Origin: Kuafuiihalomonas sp050331295
GTDB taxonomy: Bacteria > Myxococcota > Kuafuiibacteriia > Kuafuiibacteriales > Kuafuiibacteriaceae
Length of the DNA: 64,000 nucleotides
Assembly: GCA_050331295.1 (NCBI GenBank)
Contig: JBHJGZ010000001.1
Span: 1-64,000 of the forward strand
Reading direction: 5' to 3'
Below, piece by piece: positions 17,431 through 25,934 of this stretch (its first letter is position 1; every line of letters begins with the position of its first letter). The notes beneath the pieces were generated by a model. The model did no database searches, was not told the origin of the DNA, and worked only from the letters and a program-made list of their open reading frames with translations. The position numbers were made by a program, and so were the translations under genes.

Positions 17431-17678
17431 GGGTTTTAGCCAGAGGTCTTCAGGTCGCGGCGGTCAATCAAGGTCGCCCCTTTCGCCACTCGGCGCCCTT
17501 CTGTGGCGCCAACGCTGGGAGAGGATTGGTGCTTCCAGCCTGAGCGATGCGAAGTCGTCGGATGGGGCACCACGTCGATGGTCCATGTCCACCCGAAGTC
17601 GAGGTAGCTTGGGCCGGCGGGTGCGTTCTTCCCCCATCGGCAACCGGGCGACTCGGTCCGGCTCATGCGTTGTAAGGC

Positions 17679-18398
17679 TCATGCGTCATAAAGCACGGGC
17701 ATTTGGCCTTTCCATCGGCTCCAGACCTCATCTTGGGTGATGAGCTCCGCCATGAAGTGTCCGACGTTGATGCGGCTGGTCTTCCCGGGATCGAAGAGTG
17801 CACTCCGCTCAGGGGAGGCATGCAAGGTATACGGACTCACCTCGTCTGCATCGAAGAGCGAATCGGGCCGCACGACCACCCATTCGATGGCGGCATCATC
17901 GGGTCCTATCTTTGTTCGCAGGTATTCTGCCGCCGCTTCGTTGTCGGCATGGGGCGGCAGAAAGAGGCGGAGGAGTCCGAGGACGACCCGCTCACGCCGT
18001 GAGGCAGATTCGTTCAGGCTTCGATTTTGAACACCCGCGCTGTTCATGAGGACGAAACGGATTGGCGAGGTGGAGACAACGTGTCTTGCGGCTTGACAGA
18101 GGCGTTGAGTGGCGTCGGACACCAGTCGGTGGGGCGGACCGAAGACACCCCTGAGGCTCAGGTTGTGCCCCAGACACGAGGCGATGGCGCCGGATCCCGC
18201 GACGGCATCCCTCAGCTCATCCTCCTTCAATTCCAGCAGACTGGCTTCGATGAGCGACAGCTCGGGGTGTCGACGGATCGCGTCCGGCATGCGTTCCTTC
18301 GACCGAACGATCGCCCGCACCCTTTGGCCTCGACCGAGCAAGTGCTGAACAAGGCAGCGACCGGTGGCGCCGGTTGCGCCCACCACCAAGGTCGTCAT
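17679..18398 (-). CDS. NAD(P)H-binding NmrA-like protein
   Basis: A 239-residue single-domain atypical short-chain dehydrogenase. The N-terminal Rossmann motif is TTLVVGATGATGRCLVQHLL, followed by a basic patch (RAIVRSKER) that would favour NADP(H). FVLMNSAGVQN marks the strand before the active-site region and WVVVRPDSLFD the C-terminal part; the classical YxxxK is not evident, as in NmrA-like redox sensors and flavin reductase-like proteins. The ATG at 18398 has a strong agaggaga Shine-Dalgarno. It is divergent from the ATPase operon, with 217 bp between the starts. Confidence 0.85.
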   Translation of the reverse strand: MTTLVVGATGATGRCLVQHLLGRGQRVRAIVRSKERMPDAIRRHPELSLIEASLLELKEDELRDAVAGSGAIASCLGHNLSLRGVFGPPHRLVSDATQRLCQAARHVVSTSPIRFVLMNSAGVQNRSLNESASRRERVVLGLLRLFLPPHADNEAAAEYLRTKIGPDDAAIEWVVVRPDSLFDADEVSPYTLHASPERSALFDPGKTSRINVGHFMAELITQDEVWSRWKGQMPVLYDA

Positions 18399-18615
18399 TT
18401 CGTCTCCTCTATCCAAGCTTCACGTCCAGCGGAAGAACATGCGCTGGGCGTCGAATCGCTTCGGCGATATCCTCCAGGCTCTTCGAACGAGCACGCACCC
18501 TCTGCGCCAGCTGACTGGTCTACCCACGCAAAGCTTCCCTTCGAGGTCCCTTCCAAGGCAACGACGCGCCGCTTGGCGGTTGACCGTGGTGCGCCGCGAG
18601 GTGAGGCCATCCGGC

Positions 18616-19950
18616 ATGGTGGGCCTTCGACGGTACCGGAGGCTGGCGGCGATCGTGGGGGATGTGGTCTGGGTCCACGCCCGAGGTGTGGCCGTGGGCG
18701 ACGTGGCCCAGATCGACCACCCGGATGGTCGTCCATCGCTGGCCCGCGTCATCGAGATCCATGAAGATCAGGTGGCCTGCCAAGTCTTTGCGGGCGCGAA
18801 GGGGTTGTCGACTTCGTCTCGGGTACGCTTCTTGGGGGAGCCTCTCCGGGTCACGTATTCCAACCACATCCTCGGTCGCGTTTTCCGAGGGAACGGTTTG
18901 CCGACGGATGGCGGCCCCACCCTCGAAACCGAGCCCCGAATCGACATCGGCGGTCCCATCGTCAATCCGGTGCGGAGGGCGCTTCCGGCCAAGATGATTC
19001 GGACCGATGTTCCGATGATCGATGTGTTCAACGCATTGGTCGAGAGTCAGAAGATCCCGATCTTCTCGGTGCCGGGGGAGCCGTACAATCAGTTGCTCGC
19101 TCGGATCGGTTTTCAGGCAGATGCCGACATCGTCGTGTTCGGAGGTTTGGGGCTGATCTTCGACGACTATCACTTCTTTCGTCAGGCGTTCATCGACCAT
19201 GGCGTCTTCCATCGGACGGTGATGTTCGTGAATCTCGCCTCCGACCCGATCGTCGAACGCGTTCTCGTTCCGGACCTCGCCCTCGCAGTGGCGGAGCGTT
19301 TTGCGGTCGAGCAGGATCAGCGGGTGCTGGTTTTGCTCACCGACATGACCGCCTTCGCCGATGCCTTGAAGGAGATCGGGATCTCGATGGAGCACATCCC
19401 ATCCAATCGCGGCTATATGGGAGATCTTTATACCCAGCTCGCTCGACGCTATGAAAAGGCCTGCGACTTCAAGGGTGCCGGCTCCGTGACGATCCTCGCG
19501 GTCACGACGATGCCCGGGGACGACGTGACGCATCCGGTGCCTGACAACACGGGGTACATCACGGAGGGGCAGTTCTATCTTCACGATGGTGTCCTGGACC
19601 CCTTCGGATCTCTGTCTCGGCTGAAGCAACGTGTGATGGGCAAGGTGACCCGGAAGGATCATTCCCAGGTGATGAATACGATGATCCGCCTGTACTCCGG
19701 AGCTCGCGAAGCCAGACAGAAGAAGTCGATGGCTTTCGAGCTTTCTGCTCTCGACCACAAGCTTCTGCGATTCGGAGACATCTTCCGCCGCGAGTTCATG
19801 GACGTGAATGCGTCCATGTCGCTGGAGGCAGCCCTCGACCGCTCTTGGCAGATCATGGCCAACTGCTTCGATCGAAGCGAACTCCTCATCCGCAAGAGCC
19901 TCTTGGACGAGTTTCTCCCGGAGGCGCGATCGGAATCGGAATCGACATGA
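18616..19950 (+). CDS. ntpB: V/A-type ATPase subunit B
   Basis: The non-catalytic nucleotide-binding subunit of the V/A-type rotary ATPase, alternating with subunit A in the soluble head. Landmarks are GRVFRGNGLPTDGGP, RTDVPMIDVFNALVESQKIPIF, SVPGEPYNQLLARIG (the degenerate P-loop of B subunits), VLTDMT-like LLTDMTAFADALKEI and PSNRGYMGDLYTQLARRYEKA. The frame is open back to 18364, but the domain begins near residue 85 of that frame, so ATG 18616 (444 aa) is chosen; a GTG at 18586 is possible. It is the first gene of the operon and ends in an ATGA overlap with subunit D, so translation is coupled. Confidence 0.93.
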   Translation: MVGLRRYRRLAAIVGDVVWVHARGVAVGDVAQIDHPDGRPSLARVIEIHEDQVACQVFAGAKGLSTSSRVRFLGEPLRVTYSNHILGRVFRGNGLPTDGGPTLETEPRIDIGGPIVNPVRRALPAKMIRTDVPMIDVFNALVESQKIPIFSVPGEPYNQLLARIGFQADADIVVFGGLGLIFDDYHFFRQAFIDHGVFHRTVMFVNLASDPIVERVLVPDLALAVAERFAVEQDQRVLVLLTDMTAFADALKEIGISMEHIPSNRGYMGDLYTQLARRYEKACDFKGAGSVTILAVTTMPGDDVTHPVPDNTGYITEGQFYLHDGVLDPFGSLSRLKQRVMGKVTRKDHSQVMNTMIRLYSGAREARQKKSMAFELSALDHKLLRFGDIFRREFMDVNASMSLEAALDRSWQIMANCFDRSELLIRKSLLDEFLPEARSESEST

Positions 19951-20552
19951 CAAAGCTCGCCCTCAACAAGAGTTCGCTGAATCGAGAGAAGAAGAAGCTC
20001 GACGTCTATCAGCGATTCTTGCCGTCGCTGGAGCTCAAGCAAAAGCAGCTGATGTCTCTGAGGCAGAGCGAACGAGAGCTCATGGTTCGTCTTCGCGAAA
20101 CCTTCGACACGGAGCGTAGGCGTCTTTCGCAGCGATTCCCGATGCTGGCGAGTTCGCAGTTCGATCTTCGAGGAATGGTGGTCGTCGAAGAAGTGAGCCT
20201 GGGATACGAGAATGCGGTGGGGGTTCAGCTCCCGGTCTTGAACGAGGTACGATGCCGCATTCAGCCTTACTCCCTGCTGGCCGAACCACACTGGGTCGAT
20301 GTGGCGCTCCGGGCTCTCGAGCGTACGGTTCGGCTCCGAGTTCAGGTGGCCGTGACCGAACGTCGCTTCGCCCTTCTCGAGGAAGCCGTGCGGCGAACGA
20401 CTCAGCGCGTGAATCTCTTCAAGGAAGTCCTGATTCCCGAAGCTCGCGAGAACCTGCGAAGGATCGGAATCTTCTTGGGTGACGCGCAACGGAACGCCGT
20501 CATTCGCGCCAAGATGGCGAAATCGAAGTACGAGAAACGAGTCGGAGCGTGA
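19947..20552 (+). CDS. ntpD: V/A-type ATPase subunit D (central stalk)
   Basis: A 201-residue, almost wholly helical protein matching the rotor stalk subunit D. It opens LALNKSSLNREKKKLDVYQRFLPSL with a long coiled coil, carries a short middle segment (FDLRGMVVVEEVSLGYENAVGVQLPVL split over residues 70-96) and closes with the second long helix ending RRIGIFLGDAQRNAVIRAK. The termini form the coiled coil that turns inside the A3B3 head. It overlaps B by 4 bp (ATGA) and I by 4 bp (GTGA). Confidence 0.92.
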   Translation: MTKLALNKSSLNREKKKLDVYQRFLPSLELKQKQLMSLRQSERELMVRLRETFDTERRRLSQRFPMLASSQFDLRGMVVVEEVSLGYENAVGVQLPVLNEVRCRIQPYSLLAEPHWVDVALRALERTVRLRVQVAVTERRFALLEEAVRRTTQRVNLFKEVLIPEARENLRRIGIFLGDAQRNAVIRAKMAKSKYEKRVGA

Positions 20553-22336
20553 GCATCGTACCGTTGCGCCACGTCTCCATCATCGGACCCCTGTCATCCA
20601 AAGACGTGGTGCTGGAGGGCCTTCAGGCCATGGGGCTTCTTCACGTCATCTCCTTGGCTCCGCCGAAGGACCGGCAGGGACCGGGCCTTCGGGCGGAAGC
20701 CACGAAGGCGCTACGCTACCTTCAGACCGCCCCCATCCAGAGGGCGCCGAGCCGACGGGAGGCCATCGACCTGCTCGACGTCGAGCGCAAGGCGCTCGAG
20801 CTCATGGCGCGGGAGGCGGACCTCTCCGACGAACGCGACTACCTCGTGGCAAAGGCCCGCGCTCTCGCTTCCTGGGGCGACTTCGCGTTCCCCGAACTGG
20901 GGGCGCTCGGGCGCGGGCCGGCCGGCCCCGTGCGCCTTTGGTTCTACGAAGTACCCTCGTACCGCCTTTCCAGGCTCGAGTCCCTGGACCTAGCCTGGGA
21001 GGTCGTCGCCCGCGAACCCGGGATGGCCTATGTGGTCGTGCTGTCCGATACGGAGCCTCGAGGCCTGCCCGTAGAGCGGACTCAAGCCGGGGCGGCGCCC
21101 CTTTCGGCGGTACGCCGAAGGCTGGTCGAAGTCAGGGAGCAGATGGAAGAGATCGTGTTCGAGCGGGCCCACCTGACCAAATACCGGGTGATGTTCGAGT
21201 CGCATATCGACGACATCCTGGACGGCTTCGAGCGGGAAAATGTCGCCAACAAGACCCTGGAAGACGGCTCCGTCTTCGTCCTGGGTGGATGGATGGCTGC
21301 CGAGCGACTCGACGACCTCCGTCGATTCTGCGAGGTGCATCAGCTCGCGTTCACGGAACGGGCTCCGGCTTCCACCGACCAGCCCCCGACGCTCCTCGAG
21401 AATCGAGGCTTGGCCCGGGCTGGACAAAGCTTGGTGACGTTCTATTCCACACCCGGATATTTCGAATGGGATCCATCGTGGGTCGTCCTGGCTTCGTTCA
21501 CGATGTTCTTCGCGATGATCATGTCGGACGCGGGCTACGCGCTCCTCTTGCTGGCCGTGCTGACCGTCTTCTGGGGGCGCCTCGGGCGCTCGCTCGGCGC
21601 CCCGCTGCGCGGACTCGCCATCGTCATCTTGGTGCTCTCGGTCGCCTGGGGTGTGGCCGTGGGCAGCTATTTCGGAATCACGCCCGACGAGGCGGCGTTC
21701 CTCGCGAGGCTTCAGGTCTTGAGTCTGGACGACTACGACACGATGATGCGGATCTCGGTATCGGTCGGCGCGTTCCACGTCGTGATGGCCAATCTGCTTC
21801 GTGCGGCGTTCATACCCCGAAGCGGGGTCTTGGGCGCTGTCGGATGGTGCATCGCGGTCGGGACCGGTCTCGGTCTGTGGCTCACGCAAGATGACCCGGA
21901 GCTTGGGCCCAAGGCGATGGTGGCCGCACCCTGGATGCTCGGTGGCTCGGCGTTGCTCATCCTCGCATTCTCGTCTTCGACGTCGATGTGGCCTCGACGC
22001 TTGATCGACGGCGCACGTTCGCTGACGAAAGTGACGACGATGTTCGGGGACGTTTTGAGCTATCTTCGGCTTTTCGCCTTGGGTTTGGCGAGCACGTCCT
22101 TGGCACTCGCCTTCAACGGCCTCGCGAAGAGCGCATCCCAGATCGAAGGCATGGGAACGCTGCTTGCGGCCCTGGTTCTCATCGGTGGCCATTCCATCAA
22201 CATCGGACTCGCCATCATGAGTGGATTCGTTCACGGTTTGAGGCTGAACTTCATCGAGTTTTTCAGGTGGGGAACGACGACAGAGGGGCGACCGTTCTGT
22301 GCTTTCGGGCTGCGGCGGCGGGCTGGCGTCGAATGA
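20549..22336 (+). CDS. ntpI: V/A-type ATPase subunit I (membrane stator)
   Basis: A 595-residue subunit I/a, slightly short for the family. Residues 1-305 form the soluble arm (VPLRHVSIIGPLSSKDVVLEGLQ-like start, ELREQMEEIVFERAHL-like coil, VFVLGGWMAAERLDDL). From residue 305 come about seven membrane helices (WVVLASFTMFFAMIMSDAGY, LAIVILVLSVAWGVAVGSYFG, LLILAFSSSTSMWP, VLSYLRLFALGLASTSLAL and others). The LRLFALGLA helix is where the conserved Arg that deprotonates the rotor lies. It ends in NFIEFFRWG, as in relatives. The GTG start overlaps the subunit D stop. Confidence 0.92.
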   Translation: MSIVPLRHVSIIGPLSSKDVVLEGLQAMGLLHVISLAPPKDRQGPGLRAEATKALRYLQTAPIQRAPSRREAIDLLDVERKALELMAREADLSDERDYLVAKARALASWGDFAFPELGALGRGPAGPVRLWFYEVPSYRLSRLESLDLAWEVVAREPGMAYVVVLSDTEPRGLPVERTQAGAAPLSAVRRRLVEVREQMEEIVFERAHLTKYRVMFESHIDDILDGFERENVANKTLEDGSVFVLGGWMAAERLDDLRRFCEVHQLAFTERAPASTDQPPTLLENRGLARAGQSLVTFYSTPGYFEWDPSWVVLASFTMFFAMIMSDAGYALLLLAVLTVFWGRLGRSLGAPLRGLAIVILVLSVAWGVAVGSYFGITPDEAAFLARLQVLSLDDYDTMMRISVSVGAFHVVMANLLRAAFIPRSGVLGAVGWCIAVGTGLGLWLTQDDPELGPKAMVAAPWMLGGSALLILAFSSSTSMWPRRLIDGARSLTKVTTMFGDVLSYLRLFALGLASTSLALAFNGLAKSASQIEGMGTLLAALVLIGGHSINIGLAIMSGFVHGLRLNFIEFFRWGTTTEGRPFCAFGLRRRAGVE

Positions 22337-22350
22337 TTTCGGGGGAGTAG

Positions 22351-22797
22351 ATGGAACCGCTCGTGTTGACGTTGGGCTGGCTTGGTATCTATGCGCCACT
22401 GGCTCTGGGAGCCATAGGAAGCATCATCGGGTGCGGACGAGCCGGTCAGGCGGCCGCCGGAGCACTGCTTCAAGTGGACGGAGGGTATGGGCGGTTCATC
22501 GGGGTGTCGGCGCTTCCGTCGTCCCAGGTCATCTACGGCATCGTCGTGACATTCAGTCTGGTGCAACCGGTGACCGTGACGAGCTCGCCCGGATTGTTCG
22601 GGATCGGTGCTCTGGCCGGCGTCGCTTTGCTCTTCTCCGCCGTCTACCAAGGATTCGCGTGTGCCTCCGCCATCGACGTCGGCAAAGACAAGCCCGATGT
22701 GTTCGGCGTGTCGATCGCACCGGCTGCCATCGTTGAAGGCTTTGCGGTCTTCGCTTTCGTCTTCGCCCTGATCCTCGCGGGCGATATTCCGGACTGA
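22351..22797 (+). CDS. ntpK: V/A-type ATPase subunit K (rotor ring)
   Basis: A 148-residue proteolipid made of two helical hairpins (four membrane helices), as in bacterial NtpK. The ion-site residues known from Enterococcus hirae NtpK (Leu61, Thr64, Gln65, Gln110, Glu139) align with Leu55, Ser58 and Gln59 in LPSSQ, Gln100 in VYQG and Glu129 in AAIVEGF. Retaining both Gln and the Glu is compatible with sodium binding, though sequence alone does not prove sodium over proton. Four Gly-rich turns (GAIGSIIGCGRAGQ, GIGALAG) allow ring packing. It lies 14 bp after subunit I. Confidence 0.92.
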   Translation: MEPLVLTLGWLGIYAPLALGAIGSIIGCGRAGQAAAGALLQVDGGYGRFIGVSALPSSQVIYGIVVTFSLVQPVTVTSSPGLFGIGALAGVALLFSAVYQGFACASAIDVGKDKPDVFGVSIAPAAIVEGFAVFAFVFALILAGDIPD

Positions 22798-22811
22798 ATG
22801 GAGGTGCACTC

Positions 22812-23483
22812 ATGGTCGAGCACGAGGAGCCATCCTCAGGCGTTCGAAACCTCATCGAGCGTGTCCGCCGAGAAGGCGTCGAGGAAGGAGAGACCGAGGC
22901 GAAGAGAATCGTGGACGATGCAAGGCAAAAGGCGGCCCGGATCCTCGATGACGCCCGCACCGAGGCCGAACGTCGTTTGGCCGAGGCTCGGAAGCGCGAA
23001 CAGCTCGAAAGGGAGGCTGGTCGGGCCGCGCTCGAGCAGTCGGCCCGAGACACGATTCTTCGACTCGAGGAAGAGCTCACCCGTCACTTTGGCCGCCAGC
23101 TCCACCGGCTCGTGGAGCATCGGCTCGAAGACACGTCCTTCCTGGAGCGACTCATCCTCGAGTTGGTGGGAGCCGAGCGGCCTGAGCTGGACGGTCCAGC
23201 TCAGGTGCTTCTTCCGCGCAAAGTCCTGGAGATCCAGGAGCTGCGGAAATCGAACCCGGAGCTCGGCCGAGACCCGGTGGACGCATTCGTCCTGGCCCTC
23301 GCCCAATCCGGACTCAGGGAGGGGGTCACCTTCGAGGCGGCGCCGGACGCTCAGCAGGGCATCCGAATCCGCCTGGAGGATGGGCAGATCGAGATCGACG
23401 TGACCACCGAAGCGGTGACGGAGCTTCTTCAACGCCATCTGTTGCCCCGATTCCGAGGCTTGCTCGAAGGAGTGTTCCGCTGA
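22812..23483 (+). CDS. ntpE: V/A-type ATPase subunit E (peripheral stalk)
   Basis: A 223-residue peripheral stalk subunit. Residues 12-95 form a highly charged Glu/Arg/Ala coiled coil (EEGETEAKRIVDDARQKAAR, DARTEAERRLAEARKR), which would pair with a stator partner; the remainder is a mixed globular head with GVTFEAAPDAQQGIRIRL and the family-like LEDGQIEIDVTTEAVTELL and LLPRFRGLLEGVF ending. No separate subunit G/H is in the operon, as in spirochaete and chlamydial operons. The stop overlaps the ATG of the next gene (TGATG). Confidence 0.88.
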   Translation: MVEHEEPSSGVRNLIERVRREGVEEGETEAKRIVDDARQKAARILDDARTEAERRLAEARKREQLEREAGRAALEQSARDTILRLEEELTRHFGRQLHRLVEHRLEDTSFLERLILELVGAERPELDGPAQVLLPRKVLEIQELRKSNPELGRDPVDAFVLALAQSGLREGVTFEAAPDAQQGIRIRLEDGQIEIDVTTEAVTELLQRHLLPRFRGLLEGVFR

Positions 23484-24157
23484 TGGCGCATTACTTCACG
23501 CTGGTGGCCAGTCTTCCGGCCCTGCCGTACTTCGCCCAAGCGAAGCGCGTGCCGATAAACCGGGAGCGTCTCGACGAGCGGCTGGGCATGCTGAACCCAT
23601 CGGATCTCGAAGAGGCGCGTCGGGCGGAGGACTTTTTGACCTGGCAACGACAACCGGAACATCGGACCGACACAGAGGTCATGGAAGCCTACGACCGGGT
23701 CCTTCGTGGAGCTCGAAGTGTCACCCTGCGCAAGATGGTCACGGATCGACTGCGGCGCCGAACGATGCAGGTCGAGTTGCGTAGGCGCCACGTCGGAGCA
23801 CAGCCGCCCGAGCCGAAGGACGGATGGGGCCCTCCCGGGCTGCTCTTTACGATTCGTCGAAACTGGAGTCGTCCTGACTTCGGGCTGAACGCCGTCCATC
23901 CTTGGATATTGCCGATGGTTGAACACCTGAAGACGGAAAACGCGATCGCGCTCGAGCGCCTGTTGATGGAGAACTCCTGGCGATCCCTCGACCGTCTCAT
24001 GGCGCGCGAGCGTCCGAAGTTTTCCTTCGATTCGGTCCTCATCTATCTCTTCCAGTGGGATATTCTGAGCCGCTGGGTCTCCTACGACCCCGCCACGGCT
24101 CAGGAGCGATTCGACTCGTTGGTCGAGGAAGCCTGGGATGGACTCGCGGCGTCCTGA
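23483..24157 (+). CDS. DUF2764 family V-ATPase operon protein
   Basis: A 224-residue helical protein beginning MAHYFTLVASLPALPYF, the typical opening of DUF2764 proteins, which occur between atpE and atpA in the V-ATPase operons of spirochaetes, Chlamydiae and Bacteroidetes. Other stretches are LDERLGMLNPSDLEEARRAED and LIYLFQWDILSRW. Its position in this conserved slot and length similar to subunit C suggest that it replaces the C/d subunit joining the stalk to the rotor ring; that is inference. It overlaps E by one base and A by 20 bp. Confidence 0.82.
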   Translation: MAHYFTLVASLPALPYFAQAKRVPINRERLDERLGMLNPSDLEEARRAEDFLTWQRQPEHRTDTEVMEAYDRVLRGARSVTLRKMVTDRLRRRTMQVELRRRHVGAQPPEPKDGWGPPGLLFTIRRNWSRPDFGLNAVHPWILPMVEHLKTENAIALERLLMENSWRSLDRLMARERPKFSFDSVLIYLFQWDILSRWVSYDPATAQERFDSLVEEAWDGLAAS

Positions 24158-25934
24158 AGCCTGGGTCGTCGCAGTCCAGGAGAGCCTCGTCTCCATCGAG
24201 GTACATGACTCGGCCATCACCAAGAACGAAGTGGCGTACATCTTCCCGTCTCGGATGGAGGGACAGGTACGTCTCGCAGCTGAGGTTCTTCGCGTACAGG
24301 GGCGGAGAGCCGATCTTCAAGTCTATGAGGACACGACGGGCGTTGCGGTTGGTGACCCCGTTGAACTCAGTCGCGAGCTGCTGTCTGTCCGTTTGGGCCC
24401 GGGCCTTCTCGGCCAAGTGTACGACGGACTTCAGAATCCCCTCCACACGATTGCCGAGCGCCACGGGTTCTTTCTTCCGAGAGGTGTCAGCGCCGATGCC
24501 CTGGATGGGTCGCGCCGGTGGCACTTCGTTCCCACCGCCCGAATTCGGGAGGTCTTGCGGCCGGGCGAATCCTTAGGTTGGGTCTCGGAAGGCCACATTG
24601 AGCATCAGATCCCCGTTCCGTTCGACGAACGGGAGCCGGTGGAAGTCACCTGGATCCAGCAAGGACAGTTCACGATCGATACTCCGGTCGCCAAAATCCG
24701 AACTTCCTCCGGTAAAGAGCGAGAGATCACGATGGTACAGAGCTGGCCTGTCCGAATCCCGCTGGTCAGTCGCATGCTCGAGGATCGATGGGTCGAACGA
24801 CTCTATCCCTCCGAGCCCCTGATGACGACGATTCGGATCATCGACAGCATGTTCCCGATCGCTCGCGGTGGAACCGCATGCATCCCAGGTCCGTTCGGAG
24901 CCGGCAAGACCGTGCTTCAAGGACTCATCTCTCGATACTCCGCGGTCGATGTCGTGATCATCGTGGCCTGCGGAGAGCGAGCGGGGGAGGTGGTGGAGAC
25001 GATCACCGAGTTCCCCGCCATGACCGATCCTCGGACCGGAGGCTCGTTGATGGATCGAACCATCATCATCTGCAACACCTCCTCCATGCCCGTCGCAGCT
25101 CGAGAGAGTTCGATCTACACCGGGATCACTTTGGGGGAGTACTATCGTCAAATGGGTTTGGATGTCCTCGTGCTCGCCGATTCCACGTCCCGCTGGGCGC
25201 AAGCCATGAGAGAGACTTCCGGGAGGATGGAAGAGATCCCGGGCGAGGAAGCGTTTCCGGCCTATCTCGATAGTGCGATCAAGTCGGTGTACGAGCGGGC
25301 CGGCGTGATCAAGAGGGCGGATGGGGTCACGGGTAGCCTCACCCTCATCGGTACGGTTTCTCCCGCCGGCGGCAACTTCGAAGAACCGGTGACGCAGTCG
25401 ACGTTGGCCACGGTGAAGACTTTCCTCGGTCTATCGGCCGAACGCGCGTACCGGCGCTTCTATCCCGCCGTCGATCCTCTGTTGTCGTGGTCTCGCTATC
25501 ACGAACAGCTCCATGGCTGGTACGAGGCGAATCTCTACCCGACATGGGTCGAGGACGTCCGTTTCGTCATGGAGCTGATGCGGGCCGGAGAATCGGTGGG
25601 TCAGATGATGCAAGTGACGGGCGAAGAGGGCGTGACGCTCGACGATTTCGTGATCCATCAAAAGGCGCTCCTTGTGGACATGGTCTATCTTCAGCAGGAT
25701 GCGTTCGATCCCGTCGATGTGTCGACGCCTCTCGAACGGCAAAAGGATAGTTTTGTCCTCCTCCTCAAGATGCTTCGATGGGACTATCACTTCGACAGCA
25801 AAGACGAAGCGAGGACGTTCTTCACCGAACTCACTGGTTTGTACAAGAACATGAACTACAGCGCTCTGGATCATCCGGACTTCGAGCGCTTTCGGAGTCA
25901 GCTCGAAGAGCTCGCCTTTGGCGAGGCCGATTGA
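24138..25934 (+). CDS. ntpA: V/A-type ATPase catalytic subunit A
   Basis: The catalytic subunit (598 aa, normal length). The P-loop GPFGAGKTV is at residues 251-259, the GER motif in CGERAGEVVE about 20 residues later, and the Walker B/arginine region in LVLADSTSRWAQAMRE. The insert typical of A subunits (non-homologous region, GHIEHQIPVPF) precedes the nucleotide fold. C-terminal helices end with YSALDHPDFERFRSQLEEL. It is the last gene of this operon, whereas A normally precedes B. Its end overlaps the convergent universal stress gene by 37 bp. Confidence 0.95.
   Translation: MDSRRPEAWVVAVQESLVSIEVHDSAITKNEVAYIFPSRMEGQVRLAAEVLRVQGRRADLQVYEDTTGVAVGDPVELSRELLSVRLGPGLLGQVYDGLQNPLHTIAERHGFFLPRGVSADALDGSRRWHFVPTARIREVLRPGESLGWVSEGHIEHQIPVPFDEREPVEVTWIQQGQFTIDTPVAKIRTSSGKEREITMVQSWPVRIPLVSRMLEDRWVERLYPSEPLMTTIRIIDSMFPIARGGTACIPGPFGAGKTVLQGLISRYSAVDVVIIVACGERAGEVVETITEFPAMTDPRTGGSLMDRTIIICNTSSMPVAARESSIYTGITLGEYYRQMGLDVLVLADSTSRWAQAMRETSGRMEEIPGEEAFPAYLDSAIKSVYERAGVIKRADGVTGSLTLIGTVSPAGGNFEEPVTQSTLATVKTFLGLSAERAYRRFYPAVDPLLSWSRYHEQLHGWYEANLYPTWVEDVRFVMELMRAGESVGQMMQVTGEEGVTLDDFVIHQKALLVDMVYLQQDAFDPVDVSTPLERQKDSFVLLLKMLRWDYHFDSKDEARTFFTELTGLYKNMNYSALDHPDFERFRSQLEELAFGEAD

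Noticed and set aside
18520..19953. 477-codon leftward frame
   Set aside because: Antisense shadow of ATPase subunit B.
20990..22399. 469-codon leftward frame
   Set aside because: Antisense to ATPase subunit I; rich in His, Arg and Gln without known motifs.
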